Assembly (NCBI GenBank): GCA_030528325.1
Contig: JAUMZD010000024.1
Location: 1-44,504 of the forward strand
From: Lautropia sp.
GTDB taxonomy: Bacteria > Pseudomonadota > Gammaproteobacteria > Burkholderiales > Burkholderiaceae_E
Direction of reading: 5' to 3'
DNA length: 44,504 nucleotides
Both the position numbers and the translations under genes were made by a program. The notes below the pieces were generated by a model. That model saw only the letters and a list, made by a program, of their open reading frames with translations, did not search any database and had not been told where the DNA came from. Numbering within the stretch: position 1 is the first letter of the stretch; each line of letters opens with the position of its first letter. Positions 1-12,082 of the stretch are shown one piece after another.

Positions 1-55
1 GAGTCCCGGATTGTGATTCCGGTTGTCGTGGGTTCGAGTCCCATCAGCCACCCCA
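1..55 (+). tRNA. tRNA-His (GTG anticodon), 3' part only
   Basis: The window opens inside a tRNA. The anticodon stem-loop is intact, with anticodon GTG at 13-15 flanked by CCGGATT and ATTCCGG. The T arm GTCGTGGGTTCGAGTCCCAT and the 3' acceptor strand AGCCACC, followed by C and CCA (ending at 55), are typical of bacterial tRNA-His, including an encoded CCA end. The 5' acceptor strand and D arm lie outside the window. Confidence 0.93.
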
Positions 56-101
56 CTCATATTCGCGAAGCAGGCACCCTCTCAGGGCCCGTTTCCCCAC
101 A

Positions 102-141
102 ACCTCCAGATGTGCATCCTGCATGCCGCTGGAGGTTTTTT
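102..141 (+). terminator. Rho-independent terminator after tRNA-His
   Basis: An 8-bp stem (ACCTCCAG at 102-109, CTGGAGGT at 129-136) is followed at once by a run of T (TTTTTT). It lies about 47 bp after the tRNA end, in the right place to end the tRNA transcript. Confidence 0.85.
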
Positions 142-1750
<1,609 letters not shown>

Positions 1751-1752
1751 TC

Positions 1753-1851
1753 ATGACCATCAGGTACAGCCAGGACCGGGGCGCCCTGCGGACCCCGGCG
1801 GAGATGCTCATCACCCACCAGCAGCGGAGGGCCGTGACATGGCAAGCATGA
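1753..1851 (+). CDS. Possible 32-residue ORF bridging bkdA1 and bkdA2
   Basis: An ATG two bases after the bkdA1 stop opens a 32-codon frame whose TGA lies 13 bases inside the bkdA2 start region. A GGGAG sequence seven bases upstream, within the end of bkdA1, could serve as its ribosome binding site. The product would be polar and basic, with no membrane segment or motif I recognise. It may be a real small protein, a device that couples translation from bkdA1 to bkdA2, or chance. bkdA2 has its own good GGAGG site, so coupling is not essential. Confidence 0.25.
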   Translation: MTIRYSQDRGALRTPAEMLITHQQRRAVTWQA

Positions 1852-2852
1852 CGATGATCCAGGCCCTGCGTTCCGCCATGGACGTGATGCTGGAGCGCGA
1901 CGACAACGTGGTCGTGTTCGGCGAGGATGTCGGTTATTTCGGCGGCGTCTTTCGTTGCACCGAAGGCCTGCAGGCCAAGTACGGCCGGAACCGGGTGTTC
2001 GACGCGCCCATCACCGAAAGTGGCATCGTGGGATCGGCCGTCGGCATGGCGGCCTATGGACTCCGGCCCGTGGTCGAGGTGCAGTTTGCCGATTACGTCT
2101 ATCCGGCACTCGACCAGATCATGTCGGAAGCGGCCCGGCTGCGTTATCGCTCGGCAGGCGATTTCACCGCGCCGATGGTGATCCGCATGCCCTGTGGCGG
2201 TGGCATCTATGGTGGACAGACCCACAGTCAGAGTCCCGAAGCCCTGTTCATTCACACCAGCGGCATCCGCACCGTACTGCCCAGCAACCCCTACGATGCC
2301 AAGGGACTGCTGATCAGTGCCATCGAGAACAATGATCCCGTCATCTTTCTCGAGCCGAAGCGCCTCTACAACGGGCCTTTCGATGGTCATCACGACAGGC
2401 CCGTCGTGCCCTGGTCCAAACACCCGCTGGGCGACGTCCCCGAGGGCTATTACACCGTCCCGCTCGACAGCGCGAAGGTGGTGCGGGAAGGCAAGGCGCT
2501 GACGGTCATCGCCTATGGCACGATGGTCTATGTGGCCGAGGCTGCCGCCGCGGAAACAGGTATCGATGCCGAAATCATCGATCTGCGAAGCCTCTGGCCG
2601 CTCGATCTGCCCACCCTGGTGCAATCCGTCAAGAAAACCGGGCGCTGCGTCATCGTGCATGAGGCCACGCGCACCGGTGGGTTCGGTGCCGAACTGCTTT
2701 CGCTTGTCCAGGAACACTGCTTCTACCATCTCGAAGCGCCGATCGAACGGGTCACGGGCTGGGACACGCCCTATCCACACGCGCAGGAATGGTCGTATTT
2801 CCCGGGGCCCGCCAGGCTCGGGGAAGCCATGAAGAAACTGATGGAGGCATGA
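1839..2852 (+). CDS. bkdA2: Branched-chain 2-oxoacid dehydrogenase E1 component, beta subunit
   Basis: This 337-residue protein is the E1-beta subunit, a transketolase-like pyrimidine-binding domain followed by a transketolase C-terminal domain. It completes the alpha2beta2 decarboxylase and contacts the E2 core. Family features include the N-terminal GEDVGYFGGVFR segment, the ITESGIVG stretch contributing the TPP-activating glutamate, and the HEATRTGGFGAE motif in the C-terminal domain. Length is normal for the family. The start has GGAGG eight bases upstream and lies 88 bp after bkdA1. bkdB follows after three bases, so the two are almost certainly co-translated. Confidence 0.96.
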   Translation: MASMTMIQALRSAMDVMLERDDNVVVFGEDVGYFGGVFRCTEGLQAKYGRNRVFDAPITESGIVGSAVGMAAYGLRPVVEVQFADYVYPALDQIMSEAARLRYRSAGDFTAPMVIRMPCGGGIYGGQTHSQSPEALFIHTSGIRTVLPSNPYDAKGLLISAIENNDPVIFLEPKRLYNGPFDGHHDRPVVPWSKHPLGDVPEGYYTVPLDSAKVVREGKALTVIAYGTMVYVAEAAAAETGIDAEIIDLRSLWPLDLPTLVQSVKKTGRCVIVHEATRTGGFGAELLSLVQEHCFYHLEAPIERVTGWDTPYPHAQEWSYFPGPARLGEAMKKLMEA

Positions 2853-2855
2853 ACG

Positions 2856-4301
2856 ATGGGCATTCACATCATCAAGATGCCGGATATCGGAGAGGGCATC
2901 GCCGAGGTCGAGCTGGTCGAGTGGTACGTCAAGGTCGGTGACACCATCAGGGAAGATCAGGTACTGGCCGAAGTGATGACGGACAAGGCGGCCGTCGAAA
3001 TCCCGTCGCCTGTGGCAGGCGTCGTCAAGGCGCTGGGGGGTACACTGGGCCAGATGATGGCCGTCGGCACCGACTTGATCACGATCGAGGTCGAGGGGGA
3101 AGGCAATGTGAAACCGGGCGAGGCCGATGCTGCCTCGTTGTCCCCGGCGGCCCATACATCGGCTCAGCGCCCATCAGGGCAGGGGGATGGGACTGCCACG
3201 GCGCCTGATGCAGCATCGGGCGATCAGGGCCCCACGGCGTCGCAGGCCCCGTTACCCGGTCACGGGGCGCGGGGTGCAGGCGCGGCTGGGAGCGGGGTCA
3301 CCGGCTCCGCGGCGCAAGGGGCAGCCGCCGGGCAGGCGGCAAGTCGTGATGCCCCGGCGGGAGGTCATCTATCATCAGGAGGCGAAGAACCGGCAGCCGT
3401 CGTGCCCCGCCAGTTCGGCGAGGCGCCGCTGGCTTCGCCGGCGGTGCGACGCCGTGCCTGGGATCTGGGCATCGAGTTGCGTTTCGTGCCGGGCAGCGGG
3501 CCGCATGGACGCATCCGTCACGAGGATCTGGACGCTTACGTCAAACAGCAGGCCGGCATGCTGTCCGGTGGCGCAGGCATCAGCACGGCCTACTTGCCAC
3601 GAGCTGGCATGCGGGAAGTGCCGGTCATCGGCCTGCGACGCAAGATTGCCGAGAAGATGCAGGAGTCCAAGCGCCGGATTCCCCATTTCAGCTATGTCGA
3701 GGAAATGGATGTGACGGCGCTCGAGGCGCTGCGTGTCCAGTTGAACGAACAGCACGGCAAGACCCGCGGCAAGCTGTCGATGATTCCCTTCATCGCCCGT
3801 GCGATGGTGCTGGCCCTGCGGGAGTTTCCGCAGATCAATGCCCGTTTCGATGACGAGGCCGGCGTCGTCACACGCTACGAAGGCGTCCATCTGGGCGTGG
3901 CCGTCCAGACGCCGCAGGGATTGGTGGTTGCCGTCGTGCGACATGCCGAATCACGCGACCTGTGGGGCAATGCGGCCGAAGTGGCGAGGCTGGCCGAGCT
4001 GGCGCGTGCCGGACGGGCCAACCGGGAAGAACTCAGCGGCTCGACCATCACGCTCAGCAGCCTGGGGGCACTGGGGGGCATCGTCAGCACGCCGGTCATC
4101 AACCATCCGGAGGTCGGCATCATCGCCGTCAACCGGATCGTCGAAAAGCCGGTCGTGCAGGGCGGGCAGATCACCATCCGGAAGACGATGAACCTGTCGT
4201 CTTCCTTCGATCATCGGGTGGTCGATGGCATGGATGCCGCCCGTTTCATTCAGGCGATCCGGCAGCTGCTGGAAAACCCCGCCATGCTGTTCATCGACTG
4301 A
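2856..4301 (+). CDS. bkdB: Dihydrolipoamide acyltransferase (E2) of the branched-chain complex
   Basis: This 481-residue E2 core moves the acyl group from lipoamide to CoA. Order of domains: one lipoyl domain at about 1-80 with the lipoylated lysine K44 in [11 protein letters not shown]; a long Ala/Gly/Pro/Gln-rich flexible linker (about 85-180); a peripheral subunit-binding domain at about 195-232 ([26 protein letters not shown]); and a C-terminal catalytic acyltransferase domain with the active-site motif DHRVVDG at 452-458. There is a single lipoyl domain, as in Pseudomonas BkdB. The start has GGAGG eight bases upstream and lies three bases after bkdA2. The linker is compositionally biased, so alternative-frame ORFs there are artefacts. 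Confidence 0.95.
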   Translation: MGIHIIKMPDIGEGIAEVELVEWYVKVGDTIREDQVLAEVMTDKAAVEIPSPVAGVVKALGGTLGQMMAVGTDLITIEVEGEGNVKPGEADAASLSPAAHTSAQRPSGQGDGTATAPDAASGDQGPTASQAPLPGHGARGAGAAGSGVTGSAAQGAAAGQAASRDAPAGGHLSSGGEEPAAVVPRQFGEAPLASPAVRRRAWDLGIELRFVPGSGPHGRIRHEDLDAYVKQQAGMLSGGAGISTAYLPRAGMREVPVIGLRRKIAEKMQESKRRIPHFSYVEEMDVTALEALRVQLNEQHGKTRGKLSMIPFIARAMVLALREFPQINARFDDEAGVVTRYEGVHLGVAVQTPQGLVVAVVRHAESRDLWGNAAEVARLAELARAGRANREELSGSTITLSSLGALGGIVSTPVINHPEVGIIAVNRIVEKPVVQGGQITIRKTMNLSSSFDHRVVDGMDAARFIQAIRQLLENPAMLFID

Positions 4302-4314
4302 CCGGAGGCTCTGC

Positions 4315-5736
<1,422 letters not shown>

Positions 5737-5753
5737 GGCCTGAAGGCCTTCCT

Positions 5754-5791
5754 GCTCCCGCCCGGCGCAGACATCTGACCGGGAGGGGAGC
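5754..5791. terminator. Hairpin between convergent lpdV and ABC ATPase genes
   Basis: GCTCCCGCCCGG (5754-5765) pairs imperfectly with CCGGGAGGGGAGC (5779-5791), giving a GC-rich stem between two genes that converge. There is no T-run on either side, so it may be a weak bidirectional terminator or an mRNA 3' end stabiliser. Confidence 0.4.
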
Positions 5792-5851
5792 CTCCTGCTG
5801 GCCAGCGAGGCTGTCGATGCCGCCCACCGGCTTCCGCCACGATGGCCAGCC

Positions 5852-7276
5852 TCAGATCCGCAGCCCGTTCTCCGAAAAACGCAGGGTGCGTGTGGCTGCC
5901 CAGGCCGCCACATCCTCGTCATGCGTCACCAGCAGCAGCGCGGCATCGGTCTCTGCGACCATCTCCATCAGCAGGTGCAGCGCCTCCTGCTGGCTGATCG
6001 GATCGAGTCGTGAGGTGGGCTCATCGGCGAACAGCAGGGCGGGCTTCAGCAGCAGCGTCCGCGCCAGTGCGATCCGTTGCAGCTCGCCACCGGACACCCC
6101 GGAGGGCCGACGTGCCAGCATGGCGGGATCGATGTTCAGTCGAGCCAGAAGCGCCAGCAGGCTCTCCCAGGGCTGGCGGTGCAGGCGGCAGACATCCTGC
6201 AGCAGCACCGACAGTCGCTGATGCGGGGAAAACGAGGCAACCGGATCCTGATACAGCTTCTGGAAGGCCTGGGGGGCCAGCGACGCCGATCGTGTCACGC
6301 GTCCTGCATCAGGGTGCAGCAAGCCCAGCAGCACATTGCCAAGCGTGCTCTTGCCCACGCCGCTCGGGCCTTGCACCACGACCCGTTCTCCCCGGGCCAT
6401 CGACAGGTTCAGCGATTCGAACAGCATCCGCCCGTCGAACTGCTTGCCCAGGCCGGTCGCGGTCAGCAGTGTGTCACCGGGAGCAGAGCGGGACAGCGGC
6501 TGCCAGGTGGCCGGATCCGAACCCATCAGCTCCCGGGTGAACGGATGCTGCGGCTGATCCAGCACCACCGTCGTCGGGCCATGCTCGACGATCTCGCCAT
6601 CCTTCAGCACCATCAGCCGCCCGCCCATCGCACGGGCCATCCGCAGATCGTGCGTGATGATCACCACACAACCGCCTGCCGCCTGCAGCGATTTGAACCA
6701 CTGGATGCTCTGCTCGCACCAGACGCGATCCAGCCCCTTCGTCGGCTCATCGGCCAGCAGGATGCTGGCACCGCCGGCCAGTGCCACCCAGGCAGCGGCG
6801 CGCTGTGCCATGCCCCCGGAAATCTGCCACGGGAAGCGCTGCGCCGCCTCGCCCAGGCCTGCCTGATCCAGGGTCTGCCCCGCCTGTCGAGAGGCCTGGG
6901 CGCGCGTCTCCCCCGCCACCAGCTCATACACTTCCAGCAACTGGTTTTCGATGCGGATCAGGGGGGAGAGGGCCTGGGCGGGCTCCTGCGGCAGCATCGC
7001 CAGCTCACGTCCCCACAGCGGCCGCCGGCTTTCCTGTCGGGCAGCTTCACTGGGACGCCCGCCGATCACCAGCTGGCCACGGGCCTGCAACGAGGCAGGC
7101 AGATTCCCCATGATGGCCTGGGCGAGCAGTGACTTGCCGGCGCCACTTTCACCGACCAGACACAGGCATTCACCCCGACGCAGCTCGAAGGAGATGTCCC
7201 GGAGCAGCCAGGTACGGTCGGTACCTACCCGAAGATCCGAGACAGCCAGTAACACATCATCGCCTGTCGTCATCAT
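5852..7276 (-). CDS. Fused double ATPase of an Opp/Nik-type ABC importer
   Basis: This 474-residue protein carries two complete ABC ATPase domains, equivalent to OppD/DppD/NikD plus OppF/DppF/NikE in one chain. Domain 1 has Walker A GESGAGKS (42-49), signature ISGG (152-155) and Walker B LLADEP followed by TKGLD. Domain 2 has Walker A GPSGVGKS (303-310), signature VSGGE (394-398) and Walker B LLFADEP (ending at about 420). Domain 1's signature is ISGGMAQR, a small departure from the usual GGQ/GGE. It powers the permeases encoded just upstream. The start (MMTTGDD) overlaps the permease stop as ATGA. Longer upstream starts would lie inside the permease gene. Substrate is unknown. Confidence 0.9.
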   Translation of the reverse strand: MMTTGDDVLLAVSDLRVGTDRTWLLRDISFELRRGECLCLVGESGAGKSLLAQAIMGNLPASLQARGQLVIGGRPSEAARQESRRPLWGRELAMLPQEPAQALSPLIRIENQLLEVYELVAGETRAQASRQAGQTLDQAGLGEAAQRFPWQISGGMAQRAAAWVALAGGASILLADEPTKGLDRVWCEQSIQWFKSLQAAGGCVVIITHDLRMARAMGGRLMVLKDGEIVEHGPTTVVLDQPQHPFTRELMGSDPATWQPLSRSAPGDTLLTATGLGKQFDGRMLFESLNLSMARGERVVVQGPSGVGKSTLGNVLLGLLHPDAGRVTRSASLAPQAFQKLYQDPVASFSPHQRLSVLLQDVCRLHRQPWESLLALLARLNIDPAMLARRPSGVSGGELQRIALARTLLLKPALLFADEPTSRLDPISQQEALHLLMEMVAETDAALLLVTHDEDVAAWAATRTLRFSENGLRI

Positions 7277-8100
7277 GCTTCCCGTGGCGTCCGTTCGGTC
7301 AGCCACATCATCGCCAGTACCAGCAGGACGAGCACCGAGACCGGTGCGGCGATCAGCCACGGCGCTTCCTGATAGTGCGGCAGAAATTCGGTCATCATCA
7401 GGCCCAGTTCCGGTGTGGGGGGCTGAAGGCCCACGTGGATGAAGCCCAGCGCAGCCAGTGCCAGCACGGCCTGGGCCGCGCTGAAAGGCAGCAGCGTTCC
7501 CAGCACCGGTGCCAGTGCCGGCAGCAGGTGGCGGCGCATCAGATAAAGCGGCCCGAAGCCCAGCAGGCGCGAGGCCTGAACGGCATCACTGGCCATCAGT
7601 GGTCGTACCGTGGCCCGGGTCACGCGGAAATACTCGACCCACAGGTACAGCGCCAGCCCCACGTAGAGTGCCCACAGCTGCCCCGGCGCCAGCGTGGCGA
7701 ACAGCAGCACGAGCAGCAGTCCCGGCACCGACAGGATGGCATCGGCCAGCATCACGCAGAGCTGTTCGACCCAACCGCCGCGCCAGGCTGCGAGCAACCC
7801 GAGCAGCACACCCGGCATGGCGGCGCTGAGGGCGGACAGCATCGCCAGCCCGACCGACAGCCGGGTGGCCTCGGCCAATCGGGACAGCACGCTGCGGCCG
7901 AGCAGGTCGGTGCCCAGCCAGTGCGTCATGCCCGGCGCCTGCAGGCTGGCCGACAGATCCTGTCTGGCCGGGTCGATGCCGATCAGCATCGGGCCGAGCC
8001 AGGCGAACAGGCCGATCAGTGCCAGCAGCCCGAGCCCCAGCCGTCGACGCAGGGTCATGCGGGAAGGGGGGTCAAGCGGCGAGGAAAGCATGTCGTTCAT
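7273..8100 (-). CDS. ABC importer permease, DppC/OppC/NikC type
   Basis: This 275-residue inner-membrane protein has about six predicted transmembrane segments and belongs to the second-permease (C-type) group of peptide/nickel/opine importers. The region after the first segment, including IDPARQDLSASLQAP and the phrase HWLGTDLLGRSVLSRL, is the classical DppC/OppC signature of the periplasmic loop. The EAA-type cytoplasmic loop follows around ASRLLGFGPLYLMRRHLLPA. It is the last membrane component of the bioB operon. The ATG at 8100 is chosen because the protein then begins just before the conserved N-terminal helix. It lies 26 bases after the first permease gene. Substrate is unknown. Confidence 0.9.
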   Translation of the reverse strand: MNDMLSSPLDPPSRMTLRRRLGLGLLALIGLFAWLGPMLIGIDPARQDLSASLQAPGMTHWLGTDLLGRSVLSRLAEATRLSVGLAMLSALSAAMPGVLLGLLAAWRGGWVEQLCVMLADAILSVPGLLLVLLFATLAPGQLWALYVGLALYLWVEYFRVTRATVRPLMASDAVQASRLLGFGPLYLMRRHLLPALAPVLGTLLPFSAAQAVLALAALGFIHVGLQPPTPELGLMMTEFLPHYQEAPWLIAAPVSVLVLLVLAMMWLTERTPREA

Positions 8101-8126
8101 GTCGATTTCCGGCGTTGCAGAGCCCC

Positions 8127-9107
8127 TCAGCTGGTAACCCGGCCATGCGGCAGGGCCTGGCGCCGGGGGTCGATCAGCAGGCTGACTGCATCCAGCAGCA
8201 GGTTGAAACCGATGAAGAGCAGGCCGATCAGCAGGGCCGTACCCTGTATCACCGGCACATCGCGGGCGAAGATGGCGTGAACCAGGGCGTGCCCGATGCC
8301 AGGCCAGGCGAACAGTGTTTCCACCACCACCGTGCCTTCCACCAGAAAGACGGCCTGAACGCCCAGATAGGCCACGATCGGCACGGCCGAGTGCCGAAGC
8401 CCGTGACGCATCAGCGCCTGCCAGTCCGACAGCCCCTTGGTGCGGGCGAATTCGTAGTAACGGGTGGTCTTGACCTCGAGGATCGTGTTGCGAACGACCC
8501 GGGCCAGGCCTGCCGCCAGCCCCAGCGCCAGCGTAAGCCCCGGCAGGATCAGACTGCTGGCACTGCCATCGCCGGCCACGGGCAGGGCGCCCAGCTTCAC
8601 GGCCACCAGCAGCATCAGCAGCACGGCGATCAGGAATGGCGGTGTCGCACGCAGCAGCACGGTCACACTCATCACCAGCCGGTCGATCCAGCCGCCCGGA
8701 TGATGGCTGCACCAGATGCCGACGGGCAGTCCCACCAGCACGGCCAGCACCAGCGAAGCCAGACTCAGCCGGAGCGTGGCACCCAGCTGGTGGCTCACCT
8801 CCGACCACACCGTCTCTCCCGTCACGAGCGAGCGTCCCAGATCCAGACGGAACACGTCGCCCAGCCACCCGATCAGCGCCGGCCAGCCCGACAGCTGGCT
8901 GGCCAGTTCGGCGCGTACCGCTTCGGCGGCACCAGTGCCGACCAGATCGAAGCCGTAGCGGCCTGCCGCGATGCGCATGGCCATGTCACCCGGTAGTGAC
9001 CTGATCATCAGGAAACATAGGGTACCGATGATCAGTGCCAGTGACAGGAGCTGAAAGCCCCGCCTGAGCAGGATGGCCAGCCAGAGATTCGGGCGTATCG
9101 GCTTCAC
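8127..9107 (-). CDS. ABC importer permease, DppB/OppB/NikB type
   Basis: This 326-residue inner-membrane protein is the B-type permease of the importer. It has an N-terminal transmembrane helix followed by the family's RSLPGD loop, then a core of five further helices. The EAA loop that docks on the ATPase is visible around EFARTKGLSDWQALMRHGLR. The C-terminal part contains FAWPGIGHALVHAIFARDVP, typical of the DppB/NikB group. Its start overlaps the stop of the binding-protein gene as ATGA, so translation of the two is likely coupled. The family covers peptides, nickel chelates and opines, and sequence reading cannot separate these. Confidence 0.9.
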   Translation of the reverse strand: MKPIRPNLWLAILLRRGFQLLSLALIIGTLCFLMIRSLPGDMAMRIAAGRYGFDLVGTGAAEAVRAELASQLSGWPALIGWLGDVFRLDLGRSLVTGETVWSEVSHQLGATLRLSLASLVLAVLVGLPVGIWCSHHPGGWIDRLVMSVTVLLRATPPFLIAVLLMLLVAVKLGALPVAGDGSASSLILPGLTLALGLAAGLARVVRNTILEVKTTRYYEFARTKGLSDWQALMRHGLRHSAVPIVAYLGVQAVFLVEGTVVVETLFAWPGIGHALVHAIFARDVPVIQGTALLIGLLFIGFNLLLDAVSLLIDPRRQALPHGRVTS

Positions 9108-10693
9108 GGGCGCCAGCGCATGTCGGTGATGCGATAGGAGCGCTCGAAGGGGTCGATGCTGACCTGCTGGACACGCTGCCCGACTGCTGCCTGCTGGCGA
9201 TACCAGCTGATCGGAATGATCGGCAGTTCATCCTGAAGCACGGCGCTGATGCGGTGCCGAAGGCCAGCCTGCTCGGTCTCGGGCACCGTACCCGAGAGCA
9301 GGCGGCCGAGGGCCTCGTCCAGTACCGGGCTGTGCCAGCCCATCGCGCCCCAGTCACCGCCTTCGGGCGAGAAATCCTGGGCCAGCGCGGCGGAAGGATC
9401 GGGCAGCGTGCCGTAGTTGCGGGCCGCCAGGCCAAGCTCCAGCGTGCCGTCCCGGTGACCCAGCGGAATGTCGCCCGAGTTGCCGATGTTCACCTTGATG
9501 TCGATGCCCATCTCACGCCACTGTGCCTGCAGTGCCGTGGCGATGGTGGGCAGCTCCGGCCGGTCCGGGAAGGTGCGCAGCGTCAGTGCCAGCGCTTCAC
9601 CCTTCTCATTGCGCAGCTTGCCCTGGGCATCCTTCGTCCAGCCGGCCTCGGCCAGCAGGCGTCGGGCACCGGCCGGATCGTGCCCGAGCGGTTCAAGCCG
9701 GGCGTCGAACCACTGGGGCAGGCTGGGTGGAAACAGCTGGCTGGCAGCCAGCTCAGGGTCGCGCAGCAGCGCGGTCGCGATGCCCTTGCGGTCGATGGCC
9801 ATCGACAGTGCGCGACGTACCCGTACATCCTTCAGGGCCGGCAGGCCCGCGTTCAGCTTCAGGATCGTGGTGCGGGGCAACGTGGCGCTTTCCACCTGCA
9901 GCCTGCCGTTCGTGCCGATGCGTTTCAGGCTGGCCGGATCGAGCGTGTAGGCGATGTCGGCCTGACCGCTTTCGGCCATCAACGCGCGCGTTTCGGCACG
10001 GCCGGCCGCCAGATAACGGGTTCTGGCAATGGCCGGTTGCTGGCCGTCATAGCGGTCGAAACGCACGGTGGTCAGTTGCTGCGGCGGCGTCAGCGTGTCG
10101 ATCCGGTAAGGGCCGGTCGCCACGATCTGACTGACCTTGCCGCTGGCGTCCTGGGCCGAGGGGGCCAGGATGATCGTGCTGCTGTGCGCCAGCAGTGACG
10201 GCAGGCTCCCATAGCGTGACTTGAGCCGGATCACGACGGTGTGCGTGCCCCTGGCCTCGATCGCCTCGATCGGGGCCAGGCTCAGCACGGCCGGATCGAC
10301 GCGGGCGGCCTTCAGGCTGGGAAGGGTGGCCTCGGCCGTCACTGGCGTGCCATCATGGAAACGGGCGTTCGGGCGAAGCTCGAAGAACCAGGTCAGGCCA
10401 TCATCCGACACTCGCCATGAGGTGGCCAGGCCAGGCTTGATGCCGCCGTCGTTGTCGGTGTCGATCAGCGTCTCGGCCACCTGCATCCGGGTGAAGATGA
10501 AACCGCTGCTGGCCGGTTGAAGCCCGTTCACCTCCCAGGGCGCCACGATCTGCAGCGTCCGCTGCTCCCTGTCGCTGGTCGCGTCGCTGGCCGTTGCCCA
10601 GGCAGGGAAGACCATCGCCAGGGCCGTTGCCAGTGGCGTGACCAGGGCGCGGCGTCGTGAGGGGGAAGGGGGGTGTAACGGAAAGAGTTTCAT
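9104..10693 (-). CDS. Periplasmic substrate-binding protein, family 5 (OppA/DppA/NikA type)
   Basis: This 529-residue protein is the solute-binding component of the importer. The N-terminus has a basic run (SRRRALV) then a hydrophobic stretch ending in AWA-type residues, a signal peptide without a lipobox cysteine. The SRRR motif is Tat-like but lacks the usual Phe. The mature part shows the family 5 features: [21 protein letters not shown], then [22 protein letters not shown], and later [15 protein letters not shown]. Its overall form resembles NikA as much as peptide binders, so nickel or another metal chelate is possible but unproven. The start overlaps the bioB stop as ATGA, tying it directly to biotin synthesis. 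Confidence 0.88.
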   Translation of the reverse strand: MKLFPLHPPSPSRRRALVTPLATALAMVFPAWATASDATSDREQRTLQIVAPWEVNGLQPASSGFIFTRMQVAETLIDTDNDGGIKPGLATSWRVSDDGLTWFFELRPNARFHDGTPVTAEATLPSLKAARVDPAVLSLAPIEAIEARGTHTVVIRLKSRYGSLPSLLAHSSTIILAPSAQDASGKVSQIVATGPYRIDTLTPPQQLTTVRFDRYDGQQPAIARTRYLAAGRAETRALMAESGQADIAYTLDPASLKRIGTNGRLQVESATLPRTTILKLNAGLPALKDVRVRRALSMAIDRKGIATALLRDPELAASQLFPPSLPQWFDARLEPLGHDPAGARRLLAEAGWTKDAQGKLRNEKGEALALTLRTFPDRPELPTIATALQAQWREMGIDIKVNIGNSGDIPLGHRDGTLELGLAARNYGTLPDPSAALAQDFSPEGGDWGAMGWHSPVLDEALGRLLSGTVPETEQAGLRHRISAVLQDELPIIPISWYRQQAAVGQRVQQVSIDPFERSYRITDMRWRP

Positions 10694-11703
10694 GTCGTCT
10701 CGTGAGGCAGGGGGTGAGGATCCAGTGGCAGCAGATCCAGCTTCAGCATCAGTTGCTGATCCGTGTCTTCTTCAGGGTTGTCGGTCGTCAACAGTTTGTC
10801 ACCGTAGAAAATCGAATTGGCACCGGCCATGAAGCACAGCGCCTGTGTGCTTTCCGGCATGTTCTGCCGGCCGGCCGACAGCCGAACGTAGCTGGTCGGC
10901 ATCGTGATCCGCGCAACTGCGATGGTTCGGACGAACTCTGTCCAGTCCAGCTCGGCTGCGTCATCCATCGGGGTTCCATCGACCTTCACCAGCTGGTTGA
11001 TCGGCACCGACTCCGGTTGCGGATCGAGGTTGGCCAGGCTGGCGATCAGGCCTGCGCGTTCACGCCGGCTTTCCTTCATGCCCACGATGCCGCCACAGCA
11101 CACCTTCAGGCCGGCGCGGCGAACCTTGCCGATCGTGTTCATCCGATCCTTGTGTTCACGCGTGCCGATGACTTCACCGTAATACTCGGGCGCGGTGTCC
11201 AGGTTGTGGTTGTAATAATCGAGGCCGGCAGCTTTCAGGTCTTCGGCCATGCCTTCCTGCAGCAGACCGAAGGTGCCGCAGGTTTCCATCCCAAGCGCCT
11301 TCACGGCACGGATCATCTCCTGCAGCTTCTCCACATCCCGTGGCCTGGGGCCACGCCACGCACCGCCCATGCAGAAGCGGCTGGCCCCACGGGCCTTGGC
11401 TATCCGGGCCTTCTCGATCACGTCCTCCAGCGCCATCAGCTTCTCGGCCTTCAGGCCGGTGTTGTGATGGATGGACTGGGGGCAGTAGGCACAGTCTTCG
11501 GGGCAGCCGCCCGTCTTGACCGACAGCAGCGTCGACAACTGGATGCGCTGCGGATCGAAATGCTGCCGGTGCACGGTGGCGGCCCGGTGGACCAGATCCA
11601 GAAATGGCATGTCAAAGAGGGCCTCGACCTTGCACACACTCCAGTATTCCAGTGTGGGATGCGGGGTAGGGCGTTCCAGATGGATCACGTCTGTCTCGAT
11701 CAT
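10690..11703 (-). CDS. bioB: Biotin synthase
   Basis: This 337-residue radical SAM enzyme inserts sulfur into dethiobiotin, the last step of biotin synthesis. The [4Fe-4S] cluster motif CPEDCAYC gives cysteines 67, 71 and 74. Downstream are the conserved [10 protein letters not shown] segment, YNHNLDT, a CCGG pair contributing to the [2Fe-2S] site, and RLSAGRQNM with the bridging arginine. Length is normal. The ATG is preceded by GAAGGAG. It is the first gene of a five-gene leftward operon that continues into an ABC importer. No other bio gene is in the window. No clear BirA-type palindrome is visible upstream. Confidence 0.97.
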   Translation of the reverse strand: MIETDVIHLERPTPHPTLEYWSVCKVEALFDMPFLDLVHRAATVHRQHFDPQRIQLSTLLSVKTGGCPEDCAYCPQSIHHNTGLKAEKLMALEDVIEKARIAKARGASRFCMGGAWRGPRPRDVEKLQEMIRAVKALGMETCGTFGLLQEGMAEDLKAAGLDYYNHNLDTAPEYYGEVIGTREHKDRMNTIGKVRRAGLKVCCGGIVGMKESRRERAGLIASLANLDPQPESVPINQLVKVDGTPMDDAAELDWTEFVRTIAVARITMPTSYVRLSAGRQNMPESTQALCFMAGANSIFYGDKLLTTDNPEEDTDQQLMLKLDLLPLDPHPLPHETT

Positions 11704-12082
11704 GGGCGCAAGTCTCCTTCATTCAGATAGGGCTGTATTTTGAAGCTCCTGGGAGAATAACTGATGAGGGAGGGTATAAAGTATCGACTTGGATCATAAC
11801 ACGCGCCCAGCGCCGGACGTGATGGCCTCCATTGTTGCCGGCCTGTCTCGGTCATGTCGCGTTCGAAACATATCCGTGCCTGTCAGGGGGGGCGTTCTCT
11901 CTCAAGTAATCGTTGCGTAAATAATGACGCTGCCCTTCGAGATTGCTGGATCGGTGCCTCATCGTGATTGATAATTGCTTGCAGACATGGATCGAACACG
12001 GCGTGCTCTCGATCCCGGGACATGAAGCTCGTCTGGATGTGACAGAGATCCGCGTGTCCCAAGCACCTCAACCGCCAGAACG
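11704..12082. other. Divergent intergenic region between bioB and the FecR-like gene
   Basis: No gene is supported in these 379 bases; the short frames here lack family resemblance. The bioB promoter should lie here. An AT-rich stretch around 11775-11805 (GGGTATAAAGTATCG and neighbours) is the likeliest place, but I see no consensus match. No ECF sigma-factor gene or remnant is visible upstream of the FecR-like gene. Confidence 0.4.

Noticed and set aside
3127-3714. Overlapping frame inside bkdB, possible frameshift
   Set aside because: bkdB reads through with all domains in one frame; the extra frame follows from the biased linker.
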